This document shows positions 1 to 6,193 of a DNA stretch of 7,363 bases, one piece after another. The DNA is from Anaerolineales bacterium (lineage in GTDB: Bacteria > Chloroflexota > Anaerolineae > Anaerolineales > UBA4823), in NCBI GenBank assembly GCA_022865865.1, contig JALHTN010000362.1:1-7363 (forward strand), read 5' to 3'. The translations under genes and the position numbers were made by a program. The notes beneath the pieces are model-generated. The model was not told where the DNA came from. It made no database searches and worked only from the letters and a program-made list of their open reading frames with translations. Position 1 is the stretch's first letter. The number at the start of each line of letters is the position of its first letter.

Positions 1-880
1 GCTCCCCTGGCTTTTAGCTGCAGTGCTTTCTGGATACTCAGTATTTAAATGGCGCTGGCGCTGGGTGACGATTGAATTATTACTTTTAGGATGGTCGTTG
101 GCAGTGCTGCCGTTCACATTCTCTCGCGCTGGATTGCTGGTAATGATGGTATTGGTTGTGATAGGTGTTCTATTTTTTAGATCGACGAAGAAAAACGATC
201 CTCATGGAGAGACACCAATCAGGAAATTTCCCTGGCGAAGAATAATGGAAGGGATAATTTTGGTGGCTGTTATGACGGTGCTTATATTCTTCGCAGGTTC
301 GAGAAATGATTTTTTTGCCAGGATTTGGGATTATTGGGAGCGAGCACCTGATCAAGGATATGTTCGTTACCTGATCAATTATTTCGAATATCTTGGTTTC
401 GGGGCTAGATATACCTATATGGAGACAGCATTCCAAATTTATGGTCAAAATCCTTTGTTAGGAGTAGGGTTAGGTAATTACGCATTTTATTTTAATGATA
501 ACTTGCCAAACCGTCCCTTAGCCGTAATTCCAGAAGTACTGCGGTTGGTGGTGCCAGAATCAGTCGGTAGCAGGCTGATAACCCCGAAAAATCTGGTCAT
601 CAGAATAATGGCGGAGATGGGCATAATCGGGTTAACAACTTTTATAGCATTTATTATGGCAATATTAGGATCTGCTCTTTACCTATGGTTTTCACCCGAT
701 ATAGAGGTAAAATTTTGGGGTATCGGAGGGTTACTGGGTCTAATTGCTTTTGGCCTGGTTGCATTTTCATTCGATTCGTTCGCAATTCCAAACATGTGGG
801 TGGTGTTTGGATTAATCACTGCTGCAATGCGGTTAGCGAGAAATAAAAATACCTCCGAAGATGTTCTTGTAGAAAATTGA
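1..880 (+). CDS. O-antigen ligase / Wzy-like polysaccharide membrane protein, 5'-truncated
   Basis: C-terminal part of a polytopic inner-membrane protein of the O-antigen ligase/polymerase (Wzy_C) type. Members transfer or polymerise undecaprenyl-linked glycans on the outer face of the membrane. The frame is open from base 2, so the gene starts upstream; the GTG at 23 is internal. Visible features are: a hydrophobic segment followed by Ser-Arg-Ala-Gly (122-133), like the SR(G/A)G motif of the family; further membrane segments around 134-175 and 245-300; a large extracytoplasmic loop (about 300-600) with a conserved-looking Arg and the motif PLLGVGLGNY; then three C-terminal hydrophobic segments. 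The usual His-Asn pair before the 'aElGiiGl' helix reads Lys-Asn here (587-592). The gene ends 31 nt before the protease start on the same strand. Ligase and polymerase cannot be told apart from sequence. The family call is fairly secure; the substrate is unknown. Confidence 0.8.
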   Translation, partial: LPWLLAAVLSGYSVFKWRWRWVTIELLLLGWSLAVLPFTFSRAGLLVMMVLVVIGVLFFRSTKKNDPHGETPIRKFPWRRIMEGIILVAVMTVLIFFAGSRNDFFARIWDYWERAPDQGYVRYLINYFEYLGFGARYTYMETAFQIYGQNPLLGVGLGNYAFYFNDNLPNRPLAVIPEVLRLVVPESVGSRLITPKNLVIRIMAEMGIIGLTTFIAFIMAILGSALYLWFSPDIEVKFWGIGGLLGLIAFGLVAFSFDSFAIPNMWVVFGLITAAMRLARNKNTSEDVLVEN

Positions 881-900
881 ACCACCCAAAATATTGGTTA

Positions 901-905
901 AGGAG
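901..905 (+). promoter_or_regulatory. Ribosome binding site of the metalloprotease gene
   Basis: AGGAG sits 6 nt before ATG 912. It favours this start over the in-frame TTG at 894, which would place the Shine-Dalgarno sequence inside the coding region. Confidence 0.8.
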
Positions 906-911
906 AAGTTG

Positions 912-2918
912 ATGAAGCGTGGTTGGATAATTGTTTTGCTTGTTATGACCACGATAATTGTCTGTGGTTGTGTCTTGTTTTCTGGTATTTTTGGAATCGG
1001 TTTATTTTTGAACAGGGTTGATGAAGGTGGGGGAATGGGAGTGTTTGAAAATGGGCCACCTACAGCTACACCTGTCGTGAATAGAATTACATCTGGTACC
1101 ACTGCACACCAGGCGATGATTAATGCTGACGAGACTTTGGCATTATTAAAAAATGTTGATCTACCAAGCAGTGATTTACGTGAACTCGCTGAGCGTTTGG
1201 AAGGAAAACGCGATATTCCGCTCACAATTGACCCAACAGATAATGTCCTTGATATCGGAAGCCAGCAATTATTTTGGGTATCGAATGTCGATACAAATGA
1301 AAATCATCAGATCAGTACTACCCTCCAGTATGCTACCGATCATGTATATTTCTGGATACAAGATGATGTTCCCTTCAATTTTGACTCACTGCAACTCTTA
1401 GTGGATACATTTGAAAATGAGATCTACCATAAAAATAGAAAATTCTTTGGCAGTGAATGGACTCCCGGTGTTGATGGGGATCCTCATCTCTATATCATTT
1501 ATGCTCAGGGTTTAGGAGGAAATTTAGCTGGCTACTTCTCATCTGCTGATGAACATCATCCTCTCGCCCATGAGTATTCCAATGCCCATGAGGCATTTGT
1601 GCTCAATGCAGATAATGTATATTTGGATAGCGAATTTGCCTATGCTGTCTTAGCTCATGAATTCCAGCATATGATCCATTGGTATCGCGATCGAAATGAA
1701 GCCTCCTGGGTGAATGAAGGTTTTTCGGAATTAGCAGTCCTGTTAAATGGTTATGAGGTCGGCTCGGAATATAGCTATATCGTCAATCCAGATTTACAGC
1801 TCAACGCTTGGCCTAACGACAGTGCTCAAACCTCCCCTCATTATGGTGCAGCTTTCTTGTTCCTCACATATTTTCTGGATCGTTTCGGAGAACAAGCCAC
1901 ACAGGAGATCGTTGCCAATCCCGCAAACGGGTTGGAAGGTATAGACCAAGTACTTAAGCTGAACGATGCCCTAGACCCACTCACCGGGGAAGAAATTATT
2001 GCGGACGATGTATTTACTGATTGGGTAATCGCTTCATTCCTGAGAGATGAGCATGTAGCAGATGGTAGGTATACCTACAGCAATTTTCCTGGTGCACCCC
2101 AAGCTGAAGCGACTGAAACAATCTATGAATGTCCAACAGATCTCTTAACTAGAGATGTCCACCAATTTGGGGTTGATTACATCAGGATAAATTGTCCAGG
2201 AGAATATACTTTGCGGTTCGAAGGATCTTCGCTGGTAAATACTATTCCGATAGATCCGTTTTCCGGGGATAATTACTATTGGTCGAACAAGGGGGATGAA
2301 GCCGATATGACCTTAACCAGGAGTTTCGATTTCACCAATCATGAAGGTCCGCTGACGTTCACTTTCTATACATGGTATGACTTGGAAGAGGATTACGATT
2401 ATGTTTATCTGGAGGTATCAGAAGATGGTGAATCATGGCAAATCCTGAAAACACCTTCTGGAACCGCTGAAGATCCTTCTGGAAACAGCTATGGATGGGG
2501 TTACAACGGAACCACTAATAAATGGATCCAGGAAAGCATTGACCTGTCTGAATACAGCGGAAAACAAATACAAGTACGTTTTGAATATGTCACCGATGCT
2601 GCAGTCCATGGTGAAGGTATGGTGATTGATGATATTGAAATCCCAGAGATCGGATATTTTACAGATTTCGAAGATGGGGATGGTGGTTGGCAGGGAAATG
2701 GATGGCTGCGGTTTCAAAATATGGTTCCCCAAACCTATCGTTTAACCCTGATCACTTATGGGGATACCATTGAGGTCAATCCTATCCTAATTGAAAATGA
2801 TCTTACCGCTGAGATTGGAATAAACATTGGGCGCGATATTGATCATGCAGTTTTGGTTGTCAGTGGTACCTCTCGATTTTCCCGTCAGAAAGCTGCATAC
2901 CGGATTAATATTCAGTAA
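912..2918 (+). CDS. Secreted/membrane-anchored zinc metalloprotease with immune-inhibitor-A-like C-terminal module
   Basis: Predicted extracellular gluzincin-type zinc protease of 668 aa. I chose ATG 912 because AGGAG (901-905) lies 6 nt upstream; an in-frame TTG at 894 lacks this. Residues 1-5 are basic and 6-33 form a long hydrophobic segment with Val-Cys-Gly-Cys at 17-20. That is either a non-canonical lipobox or a membrane anchor. A Thr/Pro-rich linker follows near residues 48-55, then a pro-region. The catalytic motif is H249-E250-F-Q-H253, followed by N-E269-G-F-S-E, where E269 is the likely third zinc ligand. HEFQHMIHW plus NEGFSE resembles hyicolysin-like M30 proteases. The C-terminal part, about 450-580, resembles the MAM-like beta domain of M6 immune inhibitor A proteins (DDIEI near its end). 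About 581-668 (GW...GW, PQTYRL) resembles their final beta domain. Family knowledge suggests degradation of extracellular protein. The substrate is unknown. The gene ends at a strong terminator. Confidence 0.85.
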   Translation: MKRGWIIVLLVMTTIIVCGCVLFSGIFGIGLFLNRVDEGGGMGVFENGPPTATPVVNRITSGTTAHQAMINADETLALLKNVDLPSSDLRELAERLEGKRDIPLTIDPTDNVLDIGSQQLFWVSNVDTNENHQISTTLQYATDHVYFWIQDDVPFNFDSLQLLVDTFENEIYHKNRKFFGSEWTPGVDGDPHLYIIYAQGLGGNLAGYFSSADEHHPLAHEYSNAHEAFVLNADNVYLDSEFAYAVLAHEFQHMIHWYRDRNEASWVNEGFSELAVLLNGYEVGSEYSYIVNPDLQLNAWPNDSAQTSPHYGAAFLFLTYFLDRFGEQATQEIVANPANGLEGIDQVLKLNDALDPLTGEEIIADDVFTDWVIASFLRDEHVADGRYTYSNFPGAPQAEATETIYECPTDLLTRDVHQFGVDYIRINCPGEYTLRFEGSSLVNTIPIDPFSGDNYYWSNKGDEADMTLTRSFDFTNHEGPLTFTFYTWYDLEEDYDYVYLEVSEDGESWQILKTPSGTAEDPSGNSYGWGYNGTTNKWIQESIDLSEYSGKQIQVRFEYVTDAAVHGEGMVIDDIEIPEIGYFTDFEDGDGGWQGNGWLRFQNMVPQTYRLTLITYGDTIEVNPILIENDLTAEIGINIGRDIDHAVLVVSGTSRFSRQKAAYRINIQ

Positions 2919-2946
2919 GAAACCGGATTCAAGTTTGAAGAGATTC

Positions 2947-2982
2947 AAAAAAAACCGGACGGCATAGTGCTGTCCGGTTTTT
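2947..2982. terminator. Bidirectional intrinsic terminator between convergent genes
   Basis: A near-perfect hairpin: arm 2950-2964 (five A, CCGGAC, GGCA) pairs with 2968-2982 (TGCT, GTCCGG, five T) around a TAG triloop, with one G-U pair (2961/2971). On the plus strand it ends in five T. On the minus strand the run of eight A at 2947-2954 becomes eight U. It lies 28 nt after the protease stop and 16 nt beyond the stop of the minus-strand YtxH gene, so it can end both transcripts. Confidence 0.93.
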
Positions 2983-2998
2983 CGATTAACTTTTAACT

Positions 2999-3223
2999 CT
3001 ATAGATCAGTTTGTTTAGGAGCTTTCAGGGCAGCTAATTGCCGCTCAAGCTCTGCCCGTCGCTCTGCTGCTGCTTGTGAGACTTCTGATCGAATTTGGTT
3101 TGTGCGCATGTTGATTCCAGCGCGCAGATCTTCACCAGAAGAAGGGGCCAGGAGAATTGCTACAGTTGCTCCAATTAATCCGCCAATGGTCGCCCCTAGA
3201 AGAAAATTTAACGCTCGGTTCAT
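2999..3223 (-). CDS. YtxH domain-containing small membrane protein
   Basis: A 74-aa protein. Residues about 5-27 form a glycine-rich membrane segment (GATIGGLIGATVAILLAP) followed directly by SSGEDLR, the signature of the YtxH family ('G..lG...aLLlAP.SGeetR'). The rest, about 33-68, is a charged, Ala/Glu/Arg-rich helix likely to be a coiled coil facing the cytoplasm. ATG at 3223 is preceded by AGGAG (plus-strand 3230-3234) with 6 nt spacing. YtxH proteins are poorly characterised; some are linked to general or envelope stress in Bacillus, but no biochemical role is established. The gene stands alone on the minus strand, convergent with the protease and divergent from add, so it is probably monocistronic. 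Family assignment is secure, function open. Confidence 0.9.
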   Translation of the reverse strand: MNRALNFLLGATIGGLIGATVAILLAPSSGEDLRAGINMRTNQIRSEVSQAAAERRAELERQLAALKAPKQTDL

Positions 3224-3244
3224 GATTTGCTCCTATCTTTGTTG

Positions 3245-3274
3245 TTGCCAGGACTGATAATCAAGAATTATAAT
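3245..3274 (+). promoter_or_regulatory. Sigma-70-type promoter for add
   Basis: TTGCCA (3245-3250), an 18-nt spacer, then a perfect TATAAT (3269-3274), 27 nt before the add start codon. The predicted transcript would start near 3281, giving a leader of about 20 nt that contains only the Shine-Dalgarno AAGGA (3291-3295). Confidence 0.75.
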
Positions 3275-3300
3275 ACTAAAATCATTCAATAAGGATTCAA
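3270..3300 (-). promoter_or_regulatory. Possible divergent promoter for the YtxH gene
   Basis: Read on the minus strand, TTGAAT (3300-3295) is followed after 19 nt by TATTAT (3275-3270). This -10 overlaps the -10 of the add promoter because the region ATTATAAT is nearly symmetrical. The spacer is longer than ideal, so the call is weak, but this is the only good candidate upstream of the gene. Confidence 0.35.
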
Positions 3301-3301
3301 A

Positions 3302-4318
3302 ATGAAAACAATAGACCCGAATTTCCCTCTCGTTGACCTGCACCGCCACCTGGAAGGTTCCATTCGCATGGATACAATTCTTGAACTTGGTCGGCAGCAC
3401 AATCTACAGCTTCCTGGTTGGGATGAAGAAAGCTTGCGGCCATATGTCCAGGTAACAAAGCCACAGCCTGGTGTCATGGCATTTATCGCTAAAATCGAAT
3501 TGGTTGTGAGTGTGCTTGCGGATTACGCTGCTTGCCAGCGGGTTGCTTATGAATATGTTGCGGATGCCAAAACGGAGGGTTTGGATTATGTGGAGTTACG
3601 TTTCAGCCCATATTTCATGGCTGAACCACATGGATTAGACCCAGTAGGAGTTGTAGAATCAATTATTGATGGCATTGAAGCAGCACGAAGCGATACCGGA
3701 ATGAATGTAAACTTGATCGGTATTATCAGCCGAACTTATGGCCCGGAAATCGCGAATGATGAATTGTCAGCCCTATTGGAATCCAAGGATAATATAGTTG
3801 GATTAGATTTGGCGGGAGATGAAGCAAAATTCCCAGGTGAACTCTTTGTCGATCACTTGAAAAAAGCAAGGGATGCTGGATGGCATGTGACCATTCATGC
3901 CGGGGAATCTTCCGGACCGGAAAGTGTATGGCAGGCAATCCGAGATCTGGGGGCGGAAAGGATTGGGCATGCAGTTCATGCTGAGGGTGATCCATCATTA
4001 ATGGAATATATGGCAGAAAATGGAATTGGTATTGAAGCGAATTTAACCAGCAATGTTCAAACCAGTACTGTACCGGATTACCCCAGTCATCCCTTACGCC
4101 AGTTCTTAGAATTGGGTTTGTGTGGAACGATCAACACTGATGATCCAAGGATAAGCGGTATCGATATACAGTATGAGTATGAAGTAGCTGCGCTGGCTGC
4201 GGGTTTAACGCATGACCAGATTTACCAGGCTCAGCGAAATGCGCTGGAAGCAGCTTTCTTATCCAACCAGGATAAAAGAGAATTAGTTCAGAAGTGTGCT
4301 CAGGATACACCATCTTGA
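3302..4318 (+). CDS. add: Adenosine deaminase
   Basis: Cytosolic zinc enzyme converting adenosine (and deoxyadenosine) to inosine plus ammonia, in purine salvage; EC 3.5.4.4. It is 338 aa, close to the E. coli enzyme's length, and resembles it along the whole chain (start 'DLHRHLEGSIR', 'YVELRFSP', 'GLDLAGDE', 'HAGESSGPESVWQAI', 'TSNVQTSTV', 'INTDDP'). Expected zinc and catalytic residues are all present: H14 and H16, H199, E202 (general acid), H223, D280 and D281. ATG 3302 has AAGGA (3291-3295) 6 nt upstream and a clear promoter. Small deviations from E. coli, such as HLEGS for HLDGN and GHA for GHG, are conservative. Adenine or aminodeoxyfutalosine deaminases share the fold, but the close match to Add makes them less likely. 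The stop TGA (4316-4318) overlaps the probable start of the following gene, suggesting translational coupling. Confidence 0.95.
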   Translation: MKTIDPNFPLVDLHRHLEGSIRMDTILELGRQHNLQLPGWDEESLRPYVQVTKPQPGVMAFIAKIELVVSVLADYAACQRVAYEYVADAKTEGLDYVELRFSPYFMAEPHGLDPVGVVESIIDGIEAARSDTGMNVNLIGIISRTYGPEIANDELSALLESKDNIVGLDLAGDEAKFPGELFVDHLKKARDAGWHVTIHAGESSGPESVWQAIRDLGAERIGHAVHAEGDPSLMEYMAENGIGIEANLTSNVQTSTVPDYPSHPLRQFLELGLCGTINTDDPRISGIDIQYEYEVAALAAGLTHDQIYQAQRNALEAAFLSNQDKRELVQKCAQDTPS

Positions 4319-5055
4319 ACCAGCCATTGATCATCTCTGCCGGCATGCCCCGCGCCGGTTCCGGTTGGTATTACAACCTGGTCCATGACCTTGTAGTCAA
4401 GGGTGGGGGTCAAAATGCGCGCCAGATACGCAGCCAATACTACCTACAGCCTGTGCTAACCGTAGTAAATTGCAATATCAGCACGCTAAGCTTTTTCCGA
4501 TTAATTCCCGTCCTTATACCAGCGAGGTTAGGAAATAAATTTGTAATAAAGACTCATGCTGGACCAAATCAGATCACACGGCTGTTATTGAATTATAAGT
4601 GGATTTCTGTAGTCTATATCTACCGCGATCCGAGAGCAGCTCTCTTATCTGCTTATGAGTATGGGCAGCGGGCAACCGCAAATAACCGACCAAATGCATT
4701 TTCTCATCTTAACACCCTGGATAAAGCTGCGCAATTTATTAAATTCTATGTCAATATTTGGGATGCCTGGTCCAGGATTACGGATGTGTTGATTGTTCGT
4801 TATGAGGACTTGTTGTCCGGTTATCTTGAAGAAATTGAGCAAACTATGCACTTCTTAGATCTTGAGTTAACTCGTGCAGAGGGCGAAAAGGTGTATGAGC
4901 AATATCATCCAGGAAAAGGTGATCCAGAACAAATTGGGACTCACTTCAGCCAAGGTGAAGCGGAAAGGTTTCGCCGGGTGTTTTCCCCATCGCAACTTGA
5001 GAAATACACCGATATGTTTGAGCCTGCTTTGCTGCGCATGGGTTATGAAAAATGA
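4315..5055 (+). CDS. Sulfotransferase-like protein (PAPS-dependent family)
   Basis: Probable cytosolic sulfotransferase-fold enzyme, moving sulfate from PAPS to an unknown acceptor. From TTG 4315 it is 246 aa. An N-terminal strand (LIISAGM) leads into P12-R13-A-G-S-G-W18, a variant of the 5'-phosphosulfate loop 'PRSGTTW'. K79-T80-H81 matches the Lys-Thr-His motif with the catalytic His. Y-R104-D-P-R-A...S112 is the 3'-phosphate-binding motif. 'VLIVRYEDL' and the C-terminal 'F.R.F...QLEKY' region also fit. Start choice: TTG 4315 overlaps the add stop (TTGA) and has AGGA (4302-4305) 9 nt upstream. An in-frame GTG at 4294 would add 7 residues but lacks a good Shine-Dalgarno. An ATG at 4345 would delete the first strand. 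Family call is good; the acceptor (glycan, lipid or small molecule) cannot be read from sequence. Confidence 0.85.
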   Translation: MNQPLIISAGMPRAGSGWYYNLVHDLVVKGGGQNARQIRSQYYLQPVLTVVNCNISTLSFFRLIPVLIPARLGNKFVIKTHAGPNQITRLLLNYKWISVVYIYRDPRAALLSAYEYGQRATANNRPNAFSHLNTLDKAAQFIKFYVNIWDAWSRITDVLIVRYEDLLSGYLEEIEQTMHFLDLELTRAEGEKVYEQYHPGKGDPEQIGTHFSQGEAERFRRVFSPSQLEKYTDMFEPALLRMGYEK

Positions 5056-5059
5056 GTCC

Positions 5060-5088
5060 TTGCACATTTTAGAGAAATTGGAGATAAT
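5060..5088 (+). promoter_or_regulatory. Candidate promoter of the panB-panE-panC operon
   Basis: TTGCAC (5060-5065), a 17-nt spacer, then GATAAT (5083-5088). The -35 matches consensus at only three of six positions, the -10 at five of six. It begins just after the sulfotransferase stop. Transcription would start around 5094-5096, which puts the leader hairpin at the very 5' end of the RNA. Confidence 0.5.
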
Positions 5089-5096
5089 TGGTTAAC

Positions 5097-5122
5097 AGCC
5101 TGGATCATTAATGACCAGGACT
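5097..5122 (+). ncRNA. Candidate pan RNA motif hairpin in the panB leader
   Basis: The stem AG-CCTGG-[A]-TCA, loop TTAA, TGA-CCAGG-[A]-CT forms ten pairs with two single bulged adenines, A5104 on the 5' side and A5120 on the 3' side, flanking the CCTGG/CCAGG helix. The published pan motif is a simple stem-loop with two highly conserved bulged adenosines, found in 5' leaders of panB/panC/panD operons in Chloroflexota and Bacillota, often in pairs. The location upstream of panB fits. I cannot compare the exact consensus from memory and found no clear second copy with the same bulges, so this remains a candidate. Confidence 0.5.
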
Positions 5123-5137
5123 AGAAATTTCAAATCC

Positions 5138-5165
5138 CAATAAACGCCCAAAGATTTGGCGATTG
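5138..5165 (+). other. Second leader hairpin
   Basis: CAAT (5138-5141) pairs with ATTG (5162-5165) and CGCC (5145-5148) with GGCG (5158-5161), leaving three bulged A (5142-5144). A short AA/TT extension, with C5149 bulged, closes the loop. It shares G5165 with the next hairpin. It does not reproduce the two single-A bulges of the first hairpin, so I do not call it a second pan motif copy. Confidence 0.4.
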
Positions 5166-5199
5166 TGAGCGCCCTGTGTAAAAACCGAAGGTCGCTCAC
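5165..5199 (+). other. Third leader hairpin (7-bp GC-rich stem)
   Basis: GTGAGCG (5165-5171) pairs perfectly with CGCTCAC (5193-5199). Past a C/T mismatch, CCT (5173-5175) pairs with AGG (5189-5191), with a loop of 13 nt. There is no U-run after it, so it is not an intrinsic terminator. It may shape the leader or separate the 5' hairpin from the ribosome-binding region. Confidence 0.5.
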
Positions 5200-5239
5200 T
5201 GGTGAAGGCAGCCATTTCCGCGGCCCCTACCACTTCTCA

Positions 5240-5246
5240 AAGGAGG
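5240..5246 (+). promoter_or_regulatory. panB: Strong ribosome binding site of panB
   Basis: AAGGAGG lies 5 nt before GTG 5252. It decides the start: the longer open frame back to 5156 would place this site and the whole leader structure inside coding sequence, and it would add residues that do not resemble PanB. Confidence 0.88.
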
Positions 5247-5251
5247 GTACC

Positions 5252-6142
5252 GTGTCTACAATCCCTAATATTTCTACGGATTCCCTAATCACAACTCGTA
5301 ATAAAATAACAACCCGTGTGTTCCAGCAGAAGAAGAAGCGCGGTGAGCCGATCAGCATGCTGACCGCCTATGATTATCCTACCTCCCTGATCCTTGATAA
5401 AGCCGGGATCGATTCGTTATTGGTGGGTGATTCACTCGGCATGGTAGTGCTGGGCTATGAGAATACCCTGCGCGTCACCATGGAAGAAATGCTTCATCAC
5501 TGTCGAGCAGTTGCACGTGGTTCGCAATATGCATTATTAATTGGGGATATGCCCTTTATGTCCTACCAGGTCTCGGTAGAGGAGGCAGTGAAGAATGCTG
5601 GAAGGTTTCTTCAAGAGGGGGCTATGGATGCTGTCAAATTAGAAGGTGGGCGTGAACGTTCAGAAGCTGTACGCGCAATAGTCAGTGCTGGAATCCCTGT
5701 AATGGGACATCTTGGTCTTACTCCTCAAAGTGTGCACCAGTTTGGTGGATTTCGTGCCCAAGGCAAAACCGCTGCCGCGGCAAGGAGACTCTATGAGGAT
5801 GCGCTATTGCTGCAGGGTGCTGGTTGTTTTTCCTTAGTTCTGGAATCTGTCCCCGAGCGCCTGGCAGGATTGATCTCCCAGCGCCTGGATATTCCGACTA
5901 TCGGTATAGGTGCAGGGAGCGGTTGTGATGGTCAGGTGTTAGTAACTCATGACCTGCTGGGTTTTTTCGATCGTTTCACACCTAGATTTGTCAAGAAATT
6001 TGCAGATTTTTCAACCATGATGGAAGGGGCGATTATTGAATACATTTCAGAAGTCGATGGCGGTAGATTCCCAGCACCTGAGCATACGATTGACATGCCT
6101 GATGAGGAATGGGAACACCTTATAGACGAGATTGGAAATTAA
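5252..6142 (+). CDS. panB: 3-methyl-2-oxobutanoate hydroxymethyltransferase (ketopantoate hydroxymethyltransferase)
   Basis: First committed step of pantothenate synthesis: transfers a hydroxymethyl group from 5,10-methylene-tetrahydrofolate to alpha-ketoisovalerate, giving ketopantoate; EC 2.1.2.11, cytosolic TIM barrel, Mg-dependent. From GTG 5252 it is 296 aa, at the upper end of the usual size because of about 20 extra N-terminal residues. Signature blocks run in order: 'MLTAYDYPTS' (36-45), 'LLVGDSLGMV' with D60, 'LIGDMPF' with D99 (the two Mg ligands, spaced as in E. coli), 'VKLEGG' with K129 and E131, 'VMGHLGLTPQSVHQFGGF' (150-167), 'LVLESVP' with E198 (catalytic base) and 'IPTIGIGAGSGCDGQVLV'. 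No key residue is missing. It is preceded by a structured leader and followed after 51 nt by panE, so it heads the pan operon. Confidence 0.96.
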   Translation: MSTIPNISTDSLITTRNKITTRVFQQKKKRGEPISMLTAYDYPTSLILDKAGIDSLLVGDSLGMVVLGYENTLRVTMEEMLHHCRAVARGSQYALLIGDMPFMSYQVSVEEAVKNAGRFLQEGAMDAVKLEGGRERSEAVRAIVSAGIPVMGHLGLTPQSVHQFGGFRAQGKTAAAARRLYEDALLLQGAGCFSLVLESVPERLAGLISQRLDIPTIGIGAGSGCDGQVLVTHDLLGFFDRFTPRFVKKFADFSTMMEGAIIEYISEVDGGRFPAPEHTIDMPDEEWEHLIDEIGN

Positions 6143-6193
6143 TCCTCGGTCAATTATTGAGATTTGTGGATTTCTCACAGGAGTGATGATTTG

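Noticed and set aside
3726..3998. 90-codon minus-strand open frame inside add
   Set aside because: It lies opposite a well-conserved enzyme, has no ribosome site, and its composition looks like a reverse shadow of the coding strand.
4874..5095. Plus-strand open frame overlapping the sulfotransferase 3' end
   Set aside because: It overlaps the conserved sulfotransferase frame for most of its length and then runs into the pan promoter; the product resembles nothing I recognise.
5165..5199. Intrinsic terminator/attenuator upstream of panB
   Set aside because: The stem is good, but no T-run follows; the sequence continues GGTGAAGGCAGCC.
5156..5251. N-terminal extension of PanB by 32 codons (start at 5156)
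   Set aside because: AAGGAGG lies 5 nt before GTG 5252, the extension has no PanB-like sequence, and it would overlap the leader hairpins.
6143..6193. Small hairpin TGAGA (6158-6162) / TCTCA (6173-6177) between panB and panE as a terminator or regulator
   Set aside because: Only five pairs with a 10-nt loop and no U-run; likely chance. The panB-panE gap is best read as an ordinary intra-operon spacer.
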